From the NCBI GenBank assembly GCA_037975125.1, contig CM075851.1, positions 122,074,464 to 122,138,463 on the forward strand: a stretch of DNA of 64,000 nt. Direction: 5' to 3'. Origin of the DNA: Latrodectus hesperus. Its lineage: Eukaryota > Arthropoda > Arachnida > Araneae > Theridiidae. The position numbers and the translations under genes are program-made. Under the pieces are notes generated by a model. The model worked only from the letters and a program-made list of their open reading frames with translations. It was not told where the DNA came from and ran no database searches. Shown here piece after piece: positions 47,027 through 58,788 of this stretch; the stretch's first letter is position 1; every line of letters starts with the position of its first letter.

Positions 47027-50000
47027 CCTCTTATACCGACTCAGCCAAAGATACATCATTTTTGATAATGTAAATGAAATAAGTAATATTAATTTGGTCA
47101 TTAAAAAATTTTTTTTCATAAAAAAACAACATTTCCAACAAAAACTTTATTTCTAAACTCAAAATTGCACAAAAATATTAACTAAAAAGAAAAAATTGAA
47201 CCACAACATGAAAATTTAAGTAACAAGAATAAACAATGTAATGCAAATACAAAATAATGCGAATACACATGGAAAACAAATAAGATTTTTAGGACTTAAC
47301 TTTTAAACTAAATATATATATATATATTTGAAACTAGTATATTAGTTTCATCATATTTAGCTCAAACTAAATCTACATAATAAAAAATATAAACATATTT
47401 TCATAGCACTGAATAAACAATATAAGATGCATTGCACAACTACATTAAATGTACAAGTGATAAGGACGTTTTCACAACAATTAAAGGAAACATTACACAT
47501 GTAACAGCAATAATTGACCAAAATAAAAAAATCTTAAGAACATTAATAGTTTGAATATTTTCACGAATAACAATTGTTTAGCTATGAGGATCACACAAGA
47601 ATTAAAAACTCTAGTAAAACACATTTCACATACATAAGAATATTAATGTAGAATAATTTGATAATGCAGAAAATTTTTGAATATAGATGACATGTAACAT
47701 ATATAATTACATACATATTTTATGTTACACACATATATAGAATAAAATTTAGTTAAATTTTTTAAAAAATTAACTTGTATCACACAGAAAAGGTAGAGAC
47801 ATAAATTTTCAGAATAAACACATAAATAATTTCAAGATAATATACAAGATACAAAGATAACTAAATGATAAGTCTTCTAATATTAAAATAGACACTTTTA
47901 ATGAATATGAACAATTATTTCCTCAAACAGAAAAAGAAAATTAACAATTTATTTTAAGCACAAACCAATAAAACATGGTAAAAATTACACTTCAGGGATA
48001 AAATTCTGTGATTATAATATTTAATGGTAATGTTTTATTTGCAATTACTGAATTGATTGAAAGACACAAACTTGATATTATTGGTATGATAAAAGTAGTA
48101 AATTTTTCACTGATATTCAAAGATAATATAGTAAAATAATTCAATAATGCAAGAAAAAATAATTTCAATAAAATACCAATCACCTCATTTTTATTCAACT
48201 TATAGTTCAAGTTATCTAAATCATCAAAACACTTGACTACATATATAATGCAATACATTCAAAAAATCCTATTATATTGGGTCATGAAGATAATATATAT
48301 ATGTATAATGTGCAATAAGATTTTAATGTATTTCTTATATAACTTATGTAAAGAAAATTCAATACTTACAAGAATACCTAAGATGATGAAGTTTCTAGTG
48401 TTTTTCATAAAGTAAATAACTAAGGATTTGTTCTTCTACCGCCACAAAAACCATTTGAATTAAACTTAAAATATAAAGTGAATTTTAAGCGACTGCAAAT
48501 GTACATGTCTCTGAGATAGAAATTTAACCTATGGATTCTTTGTATAATTAAGATTAGAAAACTAACAACTCAGAATCAAACTTAGCAAATTAACAAAATA
48601 AAATATAATCATTAGGCTAATCTTTATAAAGTGATAAACTATTTTTCCATATCTTCTTTTTCTTAAATTTTAATTACTAAAACCCATTTTTAAATTTCAC
48701 TTCAGTTAAAATATGAGGTAACACCATTTCTGGAGAGGGAGCAAATTCGAATCCACAAGTAACAATATAAAAATTCTTAGCCTATTTCCTTTTGTGTAAT
48801 GGAGCTATATACTTCAGTTGTAGAAAATCAAATACCCATATAACTTGCTTCCTTTTTCATTTAGGTATATATAAATGAAGTGTTGAAACAATTACGATAC
48901 ACTTTCAATTTCACAGTATTTTATCCTGATGGTGCCACAAAGAGTTTTGAACAAAATAATATAATACAAAGTTTGTTTGAAAAATGCTTCTGTGATAATC
49001 TATCACAAACATTTCTTTAAAACAGCGATGGTGAACCTAAGACCAGTGGGTCAGACACTGATCCACGATACAATTCTTGATTATTATATTTAGCTCAGCA
49101 TCTTTGATTTTTACCAATGAAATGCCAGCTAGAAATCAATTAAGTTATTTATATACATATATAAATTGAAAAAAAAGTAGTTTATATACTAGTAACTGAT
49201 ACTGAATGAATATAGTTACATATTAGAATTGGCACTTTAACCTTATTTGCTATGTTTATTAATTTATATAAAGATAAAAAGTATAGGAGGAATGTCTTTT
49301 TGATTTTAATTATGTAGATCTAACTTTTTACTCGAAATTTTATACTATGAGCAGATAAGGGAAAAGTACCAATTTTTCATTAATATAATTCTTTCATAAA
49401 ATATTTAGTTACTAAAATATTTTATAGTCAAAATTTTCCTTTTTTTATAACATGAAATACAAATTTGTTTCATAAGCTCAGTTTCATATGAATGAAGTGA
49501 TATTTTAAATCATTTCTTTATATAAACAATAATTAAATAATAAATAATGTTAATACTTAGTGGTATTTTTCTCAAAAGTTATTCATATTTTTCAGTTATT
49601 TGTACATTTCTGTAAAGTTTTAGGAGTTAAGCCAGTATATTAATAATTTCTGTACATTAATTCTTTCACATAGAAAAAAAAATAATTCTTTCAAATAGAA
49701 AGAATTAATATATAAAAATCAATAATGCATCAAATTCTCAAAAATTCTATTACAAAAGTATATAAATAAATGAAAGGCAAAAATATTAAATTTTTCCATA
49801 TTTAATATCATTTAATATTTTTAACAGTTTTTTTGCACTCAATTTTCTTTTAATGTAGAGAAATTGATTTCTTTGCTTGTATTACAAATTAAACAAAATA
49901 TATAGATAAATGATAATAATAAAATTATTGATTTAAACTAAAATGAGAAACCAATAAATCATTTTTCATATATAATTTTATTTACTTTCAAAATTTATAA

Positions 50001-50566
50001 ATTAAAAGCCAAAAGTAAATTTGGAAATGATCACCAAACATAGAAAGTGATTTCACACTAGGCAGAGAAATAATATCTGGACAGAAAAAAATTATGAGAA
50101 AATTTTAAAATGATTAAACTGTTGACACAAAATCATAGATTATTTCTTCATGTAAAGAAATACTGGAAAACTGTGGAGAAAATTCAGAATAGAAAAATTT
50201 AACCAACAAAAATCAATATGAAGATGATGGAAACAAAAATAAACTGTTCTGAGTAAAAATTATCAAAAAATATAAATGTAAGACAAAATAAAAACAATGA
50301 CAACAAAAGGAAATTCAAATTAAATACTTTACTTTAAAAAAGTATAAGAACAATTTAAATACCACCAATAAGTAGTTGATCTTACTTAAATATGAAGTTC
50401 TGTACTGTAGATGCAAAAGAATTTTGAACTAAAAATTCAATGGTAAAATGTCATTTAAAAGAAAGGTGAATAAAACTAAAATATAAATGATAAGAGTTCA
50501 GAACTTTAACTTAACAACAGTAGTTCTGAGTTCAGATACCCAAGTAAATCTGACGAGATTAAAAGA
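47027..50566. other. Region downstream of the ankyrin gene, no firm features
   Basis: AT-rich DNA. Part may be 3' UTR of the ankyrin gene (- strand), but no canonical AATAAA lies in the 200 nt after its stop. Some short frames look coding-like (+ strand 48425-48515 and 48886-49019; - strand 47992-48232) but do not splice together in phase. Confidence 0.4.
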
Positions 50567-52294
50567 CTACTCTCGAAGTCTCTTTGATTGATCTTCTTCC
50601 TCCTCATCATCTTCTTCAATATTTCTTTTTGAGGATGAAGGAATTATAGGGTCTTCACGAGGTCTAAACTTATCAGAATAAGCGATGATCATATTAATGA
50701 TATCCTCCTTTGATAGATTCTTAGCTATGTTATTAATGCAAAGAGAATTGAGGGTTAAAACAGTACCAGTGTTAGTAGCTGATTTGACTCGGCAGTAAAC
50801 ATTAAGTTCACACAATCTCTCTAATAATGTAGAGTATTTAATAGATGAATAAAGAAGATCATTACATAGGACATATTTCTCAGCTTTCAATCGAAGAAGG
50901 ACCTCGTCTATGACACGTACATCAGCCTGCTGATTGAGTGGTGTTGTTCTAGAACAATTCTCAGAAACAAACTGGAACAATGTTTGTCCCTCAGGAAGTA
51001 TATCATTTCTCATGGTCAAAAGTTCCACAACACATGCTGCAGCAATCTCAGTACAATATTCATAGCAATCGGATAATTGCTCTAAAGCATTTCCAGATAA
51101 AATTACTTTAAACTGATTCATAATATACCCCACTAAAGAAAAAAAATCCAAATTCCCAAAACCATTGGCAATGCTCTCCTCAACTTTCTTTACACTAATG
51201 TAAGGCAATATTATATCTGCAATATAATGACGATTGGGTTCATCAATATTGACAAGAATATTATTACTCTCATCAAAATCTGGTTTGGCACCATTTTCAA
51301 GCATAAATTTAATTATCTCACATGGAGTGGTTGGATTACACACAGCTACATACAGCACATTCATCTCGTGCTCATTTACTGCATTAACGTTAGCACCATA
51401 TTTGACCAATGTCTTTATTATAGAAATATCAGGTTTATCTCCACTTAGAGCATGATGTAGTGGTGACAGATGTGAAGAATCTAATGCATTTACATCTGCT
51501 CCGTGTTTCAGAAGAAGTTCAACAATATCTGGGTGAGGCTTCATAACAGCATTGTGTAGTGGAGTTCTGCCTCGTTTATTTTTCAAATTCGGATCTGCTC
51601 CACAATCCAACAGTTCCTTCACTATTTCCAAATTGTTGCAGAATCGCACTGCTCCATGAAGGGGAGAATTATTGATAGTATTATCCTGTGAATTCACAAG
51701 TGATGGTGCGTCGTGCAAGAACTTCTTTACTAGATCAACACTGCAACAAGGATTCTTAACAGCAAAATGCAATGAATTTCTGCCTTTATTATCGGCAATT
51801 CTGAAATCAGCTCCATGCTCCAACAGTTCATAAACCACATCCAAGTCATATTTGGCATGTTTTATCGCCACTAAAAGTGGGGTTTCTCCATGCACATTGG
51901 TAATGTTAGTATTATGGTAGTAGTTTAAAAGTTCTCGCATCATACCCACTCCTCGAGGGTTTTTCGCAACTAAGTGAAGACAGCTGTCTCCTCCATGATC
52001 TAAAGTATCAACCTGTCCCCCATGTTTCAACAGTGCTTTAAGTATATCCATATCGCATCTTTCTAACCGACAAGCTACATGCATGCTAGTATCGCCATAT
52101 GAATCAAAAGTGTTTATGTAAGAGCCAAATTCTCTCATAACGGACGTTATTTCTTCCATTTTACCTCGTTGAGAATTTCGATATCTGTTAAAATGTCGTT
52201 TCGAAATTGTAATAATCATTTCACGCATACGAGTACGTGCGACATTTCCTCTTATTATCTCTTGAACTTCAGGATCATTCATGTAAGCCTCCAT
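50567..52294 (-). CDS. Ankyrin-repeat protein, single exon, 575 aa
   Basis: A complete intronless ORF. In-frame TAG TAA lies four codons before the start (MEAYMNDPEVQ), which fixes the N-terminus, and TAG is at 50567-50569. A basic N-terminal helix (about 1-55) is followed by about eight ankyrin repeats (about 57-340) with typical cores such as GRTPLHNAVMKPHPDIVELL and LLKHGADVNA. The C-terminal half (about 345-545) is helical with no domain I recognise (FSLVGYIMNQFKVILSG; CYEYCTEIAAACVVELL). The tail is acidic then basic (EEDDEEEEDQSKRLRE), possibly a nuclear signal. Ankyrin repeats bind proteins; the partner is unknown. There is no signal peptide or membrane segment. The frame is intact and G+C is higher than the surroundings, so it is probably expressed. 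No named orthologue can be assigned from sequence alone. Confidence 0.93.
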   Translation of the reverse strand: MEAYMNDPEVQEIIRGNVARTRMREMIITISKRHFNRYRNSQRGKMEEITSVMREFGSYINTFDSYGDTSMHVACRLERCDMDILKALLKHGGQVDTLDHGGDSCLHLVAKNPRGVGMMRELLNYYHNTNITNVHGETPLLVAIKHAKYDLDVVYELLEHGADFRIADNKGRNSLHFAVKNPCCSVDLVKKFLHDAPSLVNSQDNTINNSPLHGAVRFCNNLEIVKELLDCGADPNLKNKRGRTPLHNAVMKPHPDIVELLLKHGADVNALDSSHLSPLHHALSGDKPDISIIKTLVKYGANVNAVNEHEMNVLYVAVCNPTTPCEIIKFMLENGAKPDFDESNNILVNIDEPNRHYIADIILPYISVKKVEESIANGFGNLDFFSLVGYIMNQFKVILSGNALEQLSDCYEYCTEIAAACVVELLTMRNDILPEGQTLFQFVSENCSRTTPLNQQADVRVIDEVLLRLKAEKYVLCNDLLYSSIKYSTLLERLCELNVYCRVKSATNTGTVLTLNSLCINNIAKNLSKEDIINMIIAYSDKFRPREDPIIPSSSKRNIEEDDEEEEDQSKRLRE

Positions 52295-52561
52295 GATTAC
52301 TTACTAAATAGACGAAATCTTCAAGAAAACGAAACCTAAACAACACAATATGTTATCACTAAGTTTCTAACTGAAACGATACCGAACCGCACATTAGATG
52401 TCGCAACAATCAAATCGAAATATTCTTTACTATAAATTTATTCAATGACCTGCTTGCCAACTTTCATTTTTCTGAAAATATGGATTTTACTGAAATTCAC
52501 TTCAAAATCGGTAGAACAAAAATGACGTCATTGAGCGTGAAGAATATTGCATAACGTTTCT
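52295..52561 (-). promoter_or_regulatory. Presumed 5' flank and promoter region of the ankyrin gene
   Basis: 270 bp between the start codon and the SINE TSD, with more CpG than the surroundings (for example AACGATACCGAACCGCAC near 52374). I see no clear TATA box or initiator. The call rests on position. Confidence 0.35.
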
Positions 52562-52570
52562 ACTATCACG
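52562..52570. repeat. Left target-site duplication of SINE family 4
   Basis: ACTATCACG is repeated exactly at 52796-52804. Confidence 0.8.
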
Positions 52571-52795
52571 CGGGCGCTCCGTGGCTGAGTGGTCAAAGTA
52601 TCACTCTGCTAATCGCTTAAGAGCGTAGGAGTGTGGGTTCGATTCCCACCATGGCCCTGGGTGTTTTCTTCGTTATCCTTCTGTGGTTGTACATCTGTCA
52701 TTGTGCTATTTGTCCTATTATCGACGAAGACTTACAAGCGGATCTCAAGAATCAAGCATACAAGTCCGAATATATGTAATGCAATATATAAATAA
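52571..52795 (+). mobile_element. tRNA-Ser-like SINE, family 4 (225 bp)
   Basis: The head resembles tRNA-Ser: A box TGGCTGAGTGGTC, CTGCTAAT at the anticodon position, B box GGTTCGATTCCC. The acceptor and anticodon stems do not pair well, so it is not a working tRNA. A unique body (TCTGTGGTTGTACATCTGTC; GACGAAGACTTACAAGCGG) ends in an AT-rich tail. A 9-bp perfect TSD flanks it. It lies 277 bp upstream of the ankyrin start and is transcribed away from it. Confidence 0.85.
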
Positions 52796-52804
52796 ACTAT
52801 CACG
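52796..52804. repeat. Right target-site duplication of SINE family 4
   Basis: ACTATCACG, identical to 52562-52570. Confidence 0.8.
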
Positions 52805-53254
52805 TTCATTTCGAACATATTTGTATCTACATTATATTCTGGTCTAAATGAACCTAATATTTTTTTTCAATTTTCAAATATATATATGATATTTATTAGT
52901 CAAATAAATATAAAATCCCATTTAATCTTTTGAAAAATTTTTAAAATCAAAGTACAAATTGTAATGCATGTTTATTCATATTTTATCCAACAAAATTACA
53001 AAATAAAAAAAAATTGAAACGGATACATCAAAAATTTCAATTTCTTACCACAAAAGAGTTCTAAATTTTTGTCACAAATAAAATTTATTCAATATTACAT
53101 GACAGAATAGCATTTTTCTATATTTATAACATGAGTGCTTGATTAATTATCTGATTTATTATCTTATTTCCAGACATTTTCTGCACAGGATGGCTATTTT
53201 GATAGCAACCTAATGTTTAAATAATTTTTCGTATCACTATAAATATCTAAACTT

Positions 53255-53330
53255 GAATTGGTAATCAAACCCACAAACTACTATTGGGTAAAAGGCCAAA
53301 GCGCTTTTCATTCAACTGTAAGATTGTCGC
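53255..53330 (-). mobile_element. Fragment of tRNA-derived SINE (family 1-like)
   Basis: On the - strand: AATGAAAAGCGCTTTGGCCT then TTTGTGGGTTTGATTACC, which aligns with the A- and B-box region of family 1. The body is not recognisable. Confidence 0.5.
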
Positions 53331-53611
53331 TGTTATTCATTGAGCAATTTATATCAGTATATTTTGTACATTCTACAATGGAATAAGGTTTATTCTAGTG
53401 CAATACCTATACTTTGTGAATTATTTACTATACTTTATGCATACATTTTGATATGTATTATCTGATTTTAAAAAAATAGAAGCTACTTTATGTAAGTCTA
53501 GTTTTCCTCAAATCATTTATTTCAAGGCTTGAAATTGCTTAGTCCTTAATTGCTTTTATGGGATTTTCATTTATTTATCTGCAGTATTTTCCGTCATGGG
53601 TACACATATTT

Positions 53612-53658
53612 TTGACAAGTATGCTTACATTAAGCTTATATATAAGCATACTTGTCAA
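53612..53658. repeat. Perfect inverted repeat, 16-bp arms
   Basis: TTGACAAGTATGCTTA (53612-53627) and its exact reverse complement (53643-53658), 15-nt loop. The loop contains TAAGCTTA, itself palindromic. Confidence 0.9.
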
Positions 53659-53825
53659 TATATTAAGCTTATTCTAAGTGCTCATAGAAAGCTTGTTGCC
53701 AAAATATTAAGAATATTTACAAATATGAGGGAAAGTAATCTATTAACTTTCTTTCTATGATCCTCTGAACTGCGTTGATAGGTACTGCTAATGAATAATT
53801 ACATTCATTATTACTATTTAAATGG

Positions 53826-53877
53826 TTCAGGATATCTAAAATTGAAAATAAAATTTTGGAATTTTAGATATCCTGAA
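53826..53877. repeat. Perfect inverted repeat, 18-bp arms
   Basis: TTCAGGATATCTAAAATT (53826-53843) and its reverse complement (53860-53877), 16-nt loop. It lies 170 bp from the hairpin at 53612. Confidence 0.9.
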
Positions 53878-56603
53878 GTTTTGAGGGCAGTGGTTAATTC
53901 TTCCACTTTTGGGGTTTTGTTTTGTTTGTATATTTTTTTTAATTCACTTTGTTCTGTATCAATATTTTGAGAAGAGTTTTCATTACATTTCAAAATTTCA
54001 ATGTTTCAAAGTCCAAAATTCGAATGTTTCCAAAATTTTCTGAATGAACACCATACATTTTTACAAGATGCCAGAGAAGTTTCCTTATTGATTCTTTTTT
54101 TATGAAGTCAATATCACCCATTCTAAAGTTGTAGTAATTTCACTTTTTGTGACATTGGTTTAAAATTTCAAAATATTTCAAACGAAAATATTCTTCTTAG
54201 TTGTTTACTCATGGTTTGCTGATATCTTAAGCTTTTGTTTAAATCAATTTTATTTAAATAATCAGGTTTCAGTATTCATATCATGAAATTAACGTGCAAA
54301 ATAATGGAAGAACTTAATGGAATTAGATAAATTTGGATAAATGGGTAAATGATATTTAATTTATTAGACTCGCAATTAGTGAGGATGCTAACAATGTCGA
54401 CACAAGTGTTTTTTCTGAAACACGTTTCGCAAATTGAATCAGATGTTTCCAAAAAATTTTTACGCCATAGCCGTGAAGAAAAATAAATTTACAGTAGGTG
54501 TTGGAAGTTGTGATTTCAATAACTGTTCCGTCAATATTTTGAAATAACTTTTTCAAAATTATGAAGCTCTTGCTATTATTACTGCGGAAAATTTTGGGTA
54601 TTTTTTGAAGGATCTTCGAAAGACGAATCCTTTAATACTTACAAGGAGTGTTTTGTCTTAAATGGAAAATCTGCTTTTAAAATAAATTAATCTGTAAAAA
54701 GAGCAAGTGTAAATAACGACCCAACATGTTCAGTTTTCTTTATAAAAAGCGAATTTTTAAGATATAAATCATCAGCTTCAAATGATGAAATTTCTTTTAT
54801 TCGATAAAATGCATACTATCTCGATACATTTGCAGCAACACATTCTTTACTTACTGATCGTATTGCCTTCGATTTATTTATGATCTAAAATCTGCTTTTC
54901 ATATTCGATAGCAAAATTTGTAATTCAGTATGCATCCTTTCAAACGAATTTCTCTGCTTAAAAATTCTCAGTTTGGTGTTTCACAAGAAAAATAATGAAA
55001 AGACAAAAATCTTTGATGTTAATTTTTTCAATCAATATTGTTTTAATTCTCAAAATTTTCTCCTCGTCTTTTAAGTTTTTCATTGATTTTAAGTCTCGCA
55101 TGTAGTCTTTAACCAGTTTCGCATTCTCGAGTCTCTCTTTTTTTAATGCATTCTTTCTTCACTTCTCGAATCACTTCCATCGAGTACATCTTCCCAATTG
55201 ATTAAAATTTCCGATAAAATAAGGTTATTTTTCGAATTTTATTCTTCAGTTACAAATGCAACAATTGGTTAAAGTTATCGATAACTAAACCGCTCATAAA
55301 CTTATAAATATTTTGCTTTTTGCTCAATATGTTGTAAAATTCATTCTTATTCCTTATTTAAATTTAATAAATTATAATACATTAACTCTTCCATTCATAC
55401 ATATTAAATTAATAAAAAATGAGTTTTTGAATATAGATATAATTTTTAATAGTAAAATTGCAACATCACAAAAAAGAATGATGAAAAGATATATATAAAG
55501 TCTTATATATATGTGTGTGTGTCGATATGGAAAAATGTTTAGAATTTTAAATCTAAATAACAGTTTATTGTTGAAAAATTTCGAACGAAGTAATGTTTTT
55601 AATGTTTCTTTTAACTCAAATGCAAAATAAAAACTCTCTTTGATTATGATATATAGCAGCTATAGATCCAGCGAAATTTCTAGTTAGGATTTATGGCTCC
55701 TTAAGCAGTCAAACAACTAGAATTGCGATTTTGTAAATCAGGTATATTAACTTTTCTATTAAGAAAAATGTACAGATCATACAAGACATGGAAAAATCTA
55801 AAATATTTTCAAGCATTTCCATCTGTCTGAGGGGGGTGGAGCACTGTCTTGTTGTATAACAGCTTTTGAAATTGTGCCATAAGAAACAACATAAGTAACA
55901 ATGGGATGTTCTAATCGTATCGATGAGCTTATGATCAACTTCGAACAAGTATTTTAAATAATAAAAAACAGTTCCTCTATCAGAAATATTTTAGAAAAAG
56001 TCTGTATACCATTAGGTCCATCGACACTTATTTTACGAATCTGTGAAACTTTTTGCTAAAATGTAAGAATATATAGCATTTAATTTTAATTAGGTTTTAT
56101 TTAAAGTTAACACTGAATAGAATTGATCGCCAAAATTTGATTTAAGTTAATGGGCTTTTACAAATCTAGTTTTCAATATACGCCAATAGATAGGAGCACC
56201 AATTCACTCGTTCTTTATCAAGCCTTCTTGTAATTTTTCTTTACAGACTTCTAACTTTCATTATTTGTATTAATCATTGAATATCTGTAACATATGCCAG
56301 TAAATTTTCTGAAAATATTTTGCACTAAAACAAGGAGCTGAACTTTTTGGAAATTATTACTACATCTTTGCAATCGATTTGATTTCTGCTAGAATAATGA
56401 AGATCATAATGTTAATAGTCAACGACAACACCCAAGAGACTATGAAAATAACTTGCATTTTAAACGAGTAGCATAGTCATTTAAATACAAGCTGCTTTTT
56501 TCCTGTTAGTAAAAGAAGCGCTTGTATTAAGCACATAATTTATATAAATTATGTGCAGCAGTGGAAGTATTTTTTTTTTTGAATTGTTGAATTCCGGTTT
56601 GCT

Positions 56604-57032
56604 TTAGAAGAGGGATTTTCGACAAGTATCCATGCAGAGAGAAACAAAACTCGGTATGTTCAGCCTGTCGTTTGATGGGAAGTAGTTATCATGTATGAAG
56701 AAGAGCACTAAATCTAAACCTAAACATGCGGCACTACAGCCGATAATTAGGTCAAGGCCTACAATCCCCATATTTGTTTTTCTGACTGATGTCCCTGAAG
56801 TATGAAGCATATGTCCCGGTTTGGTGGTCAGCCTAATGTGAAATCTCCAATTTTCAAGCATGCTTGGTATTTGGTTTATCGACCCACTGAAGGGATGAAT
56901 TAACTTTGCACAGCTCGAAGAACGAACTTTGAATCTGTGCCTTAGGAGCACAAATGGGGTGGTACAATGGTGTATAAATCTATAGAGTCTGCCATATAAA
57001 CTCTCAATGCTTAGAGAATATAAAGAGGACAC
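56604..57032 (-). CDS. Unrecognised ORF, 142 aa, possibly a repeat fragment
   Basis: The longest non-low-complexity open frame in this region; G+C is clearly higher than the flanks. It includes HRFKVRSSSCAKLIHPFSG, then NIPSFVSLCMDTCRKSLF at the end. I recognise no family. There is a short hydrophobic stretch (IIGCSAACLGLDLVLFFI) that could span a membrane. It may instead be a fragment of an unclassified mobile element, which would also explain the composition. Confidence 0.25.
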   Translation of the reverse strand: MSSLYSLSIESLYGRLYRFIHHCTTPFVLLRHRFKVRSSSCAKLIHPFSGSINQIPSMLENWRFHIRLTTKPGHMLHTSGTSVRKTNMGIVGLDLIIGCSAACLGLDLVLFFIHDNYFPSNDRLNIPSFVSLCMDTCRKSLF

Positions 57033-58788
57033 TTACGATCTTATTGCTTATATTATGTAGTCACAATCAAAGATCATTTTATTGTGAGTTTATAATGTTT
57101 ATAATGCTTGCATTCATTTTGAGTTTATAATGCTTGCATTCACATTGTTTTCTCCGTGTATCTCGATGACGAAATTATGGTCCATATATCTTTTATGTGT
57201 GTAATCCAACATTTTTTGACAATTTATATTTCTTTTAGTATTAATTAATTTCTAGTATTAATTAAGTTTAAATTCTTCGTATATTATTTATTAGTACTAT
57301 TATTGAAATTCTTAGTATCAATTAAATTTAAATCAGTAAATTTCTGTTCGGGACATAATCGGAAGGTTATAAATTTAATTACTAATTTACCCCAAAAATT
57401 GCTTGAAGTCAGTGGGAATGCCAGCTCATTATTAATATCATGAGCAATATATGATATCGCTGTAAAACCTTCATCACCATTCAGAAATATACTAAATATT
57501 GAATATTTTTATATTTTATTTATCGACCCATAATAAGGAGGTTTTATGTAATCTTCCAAATTTGGAAAAATATAAAGATAGTTATAATTTCCTAAATCAG
57601 GGAAAATTATTATGAATGTACGTTGATATTTATTGATATCATATCAATGTAAATTATTATCATCAGCTGACATAGGAAATTTTTAGATGTACACAAATTT
57701 CTAATTAAAAAAAGAAAAATTTCTCGCTGATCTATAATTTAAATCATGTAACCGAAATATTTTCTGCTATTATAAAATTACAAAATGGTATATTTTTTAA
57801 AAAAAAGTAATATAGATTTTAATAAAACCTGAATAAATTATGAAAAAATTTTTCTAGAATATTCTTATGCTTTACAAGATTATTTATAATTTTTAAAATG
57901 TGTATTAGACAAATTTTTCTCTGTAACAAATTTGCTTTAAAAGTGCTTCACCTGTTGAGATTTAATACAACTCTTAATTGTAATTAAAAAGTGCTGAAAA
58001 GTTCGTAGTAATCAATTTCTTGCTTCTTTAAAATCATCATAGCAGATTTCCAGTAATTTATTAAAATTCACTAAAAAGAAACTTGGATTTCACTGAAATG
58101 TTCCTTTTTTATGAGGAATCCACCAAAATTCTGCTTTTTTTTCTTTCTTTTTTTTTTTTAATCTAACTTACACTATTCAATGGAAATTAATTTTTTTTCA
58201 TAAACCTTAGTGTGACGTTAGATATCTTAAATTACTTGAATTTCTAGCATTAATTTGAGAAACAAATTTCATTGGCTGTATTGATAATAATTATAATAAA
58301 ATTGTTTGCTACAATATGAATAATTTTTTTTAAAATTATTTTAAAATAACTATTAATAGAACAGAACGATAACATTTCAAATGAAACAGCCATTGATATT
58401 CAACCATAACAAAAACAATTTAATCTTTTCATTATGGGCTCATTAAATACTACTTAATTATGTGCAGAGCATTAAATCATATAAATTCTTTCTAAATATA
58501 ATCACTCGCCTTGAAAATTCTTTCTTAATATGTGTCCGTTTGTATCGATAATTCTCTTGACATTTCTTTTAATATCCACATAAAAACATATCACCGCCTA
58601 CCACTGCTATCTATTTTAAATAATGGTTATTCTCCATCTCTGAAGCATCCAGCTCATTTATAATCTTGAAATGTTTCAGTAAAGTATTGGGAAAAACTGC
58701 TTTGTTTCATATAAGCAGAATATAAGTCAGTTTTTATTAAAATAAAATAAATCGACAGATTTTTACTGTGTGATTTTACATATTACTC
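57033..58788. other. Upstream flank of SSUH2-like copy 2
   Basis: AT-rich DNA. The promoter and 5' UTR of copy 2 should lie toward the right end; TATAAG-like strings near 58709-58726 and a TCAGT initiator-like string at 58727 are too common here to call. Confidence 0.4.

Larger units (their letters stand above)
52805..56603. other. Intergenic, hairpins and an old SINE fragment only
   Basis: AT-rich DNA. Two perfect inverted repeats (53612-53658 and 53826-53877) and a decayed SINE head near 53255-53330 are the only structures seen. The - strand frame at 55709-55948 sits in a slightly GC-richer patch but shows no motif. Confidence 0.5.

Noticed and set aside
47992..48258. - strand 88-aa hydrophobic ORF, possible chemoreceptor exon
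   Set aside because: There is an acceptor-like site before it, but no partner exon in phase and no recognisable receptor motif. AT-rich DNA yields such hydrophobic frames by chance.
51227..51455. + strand ORFs of 73 aa in the ankyrin gene
   Set aside because: Antisense shadows of an intact 575-aa frame.
50567..52294. Latrotoxin-like toxin, because of ankyrin repeats in a possible spider
   Set aside because: There is no signal peptide and none of the large toxin N-terminal region, the size is far smaller, and the tail is nuclear-type. Ankyrin repeats alone are not evidence of a toxin.
52571..52660. Functional tRNA-Ser gene
   Set aside because: A and B boxes fit, but the acceptor and anticodon stems do not pair, extra sequence follows to a TSD, and 9-bp TSDs bracket 225 bp. 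It is a SINE.
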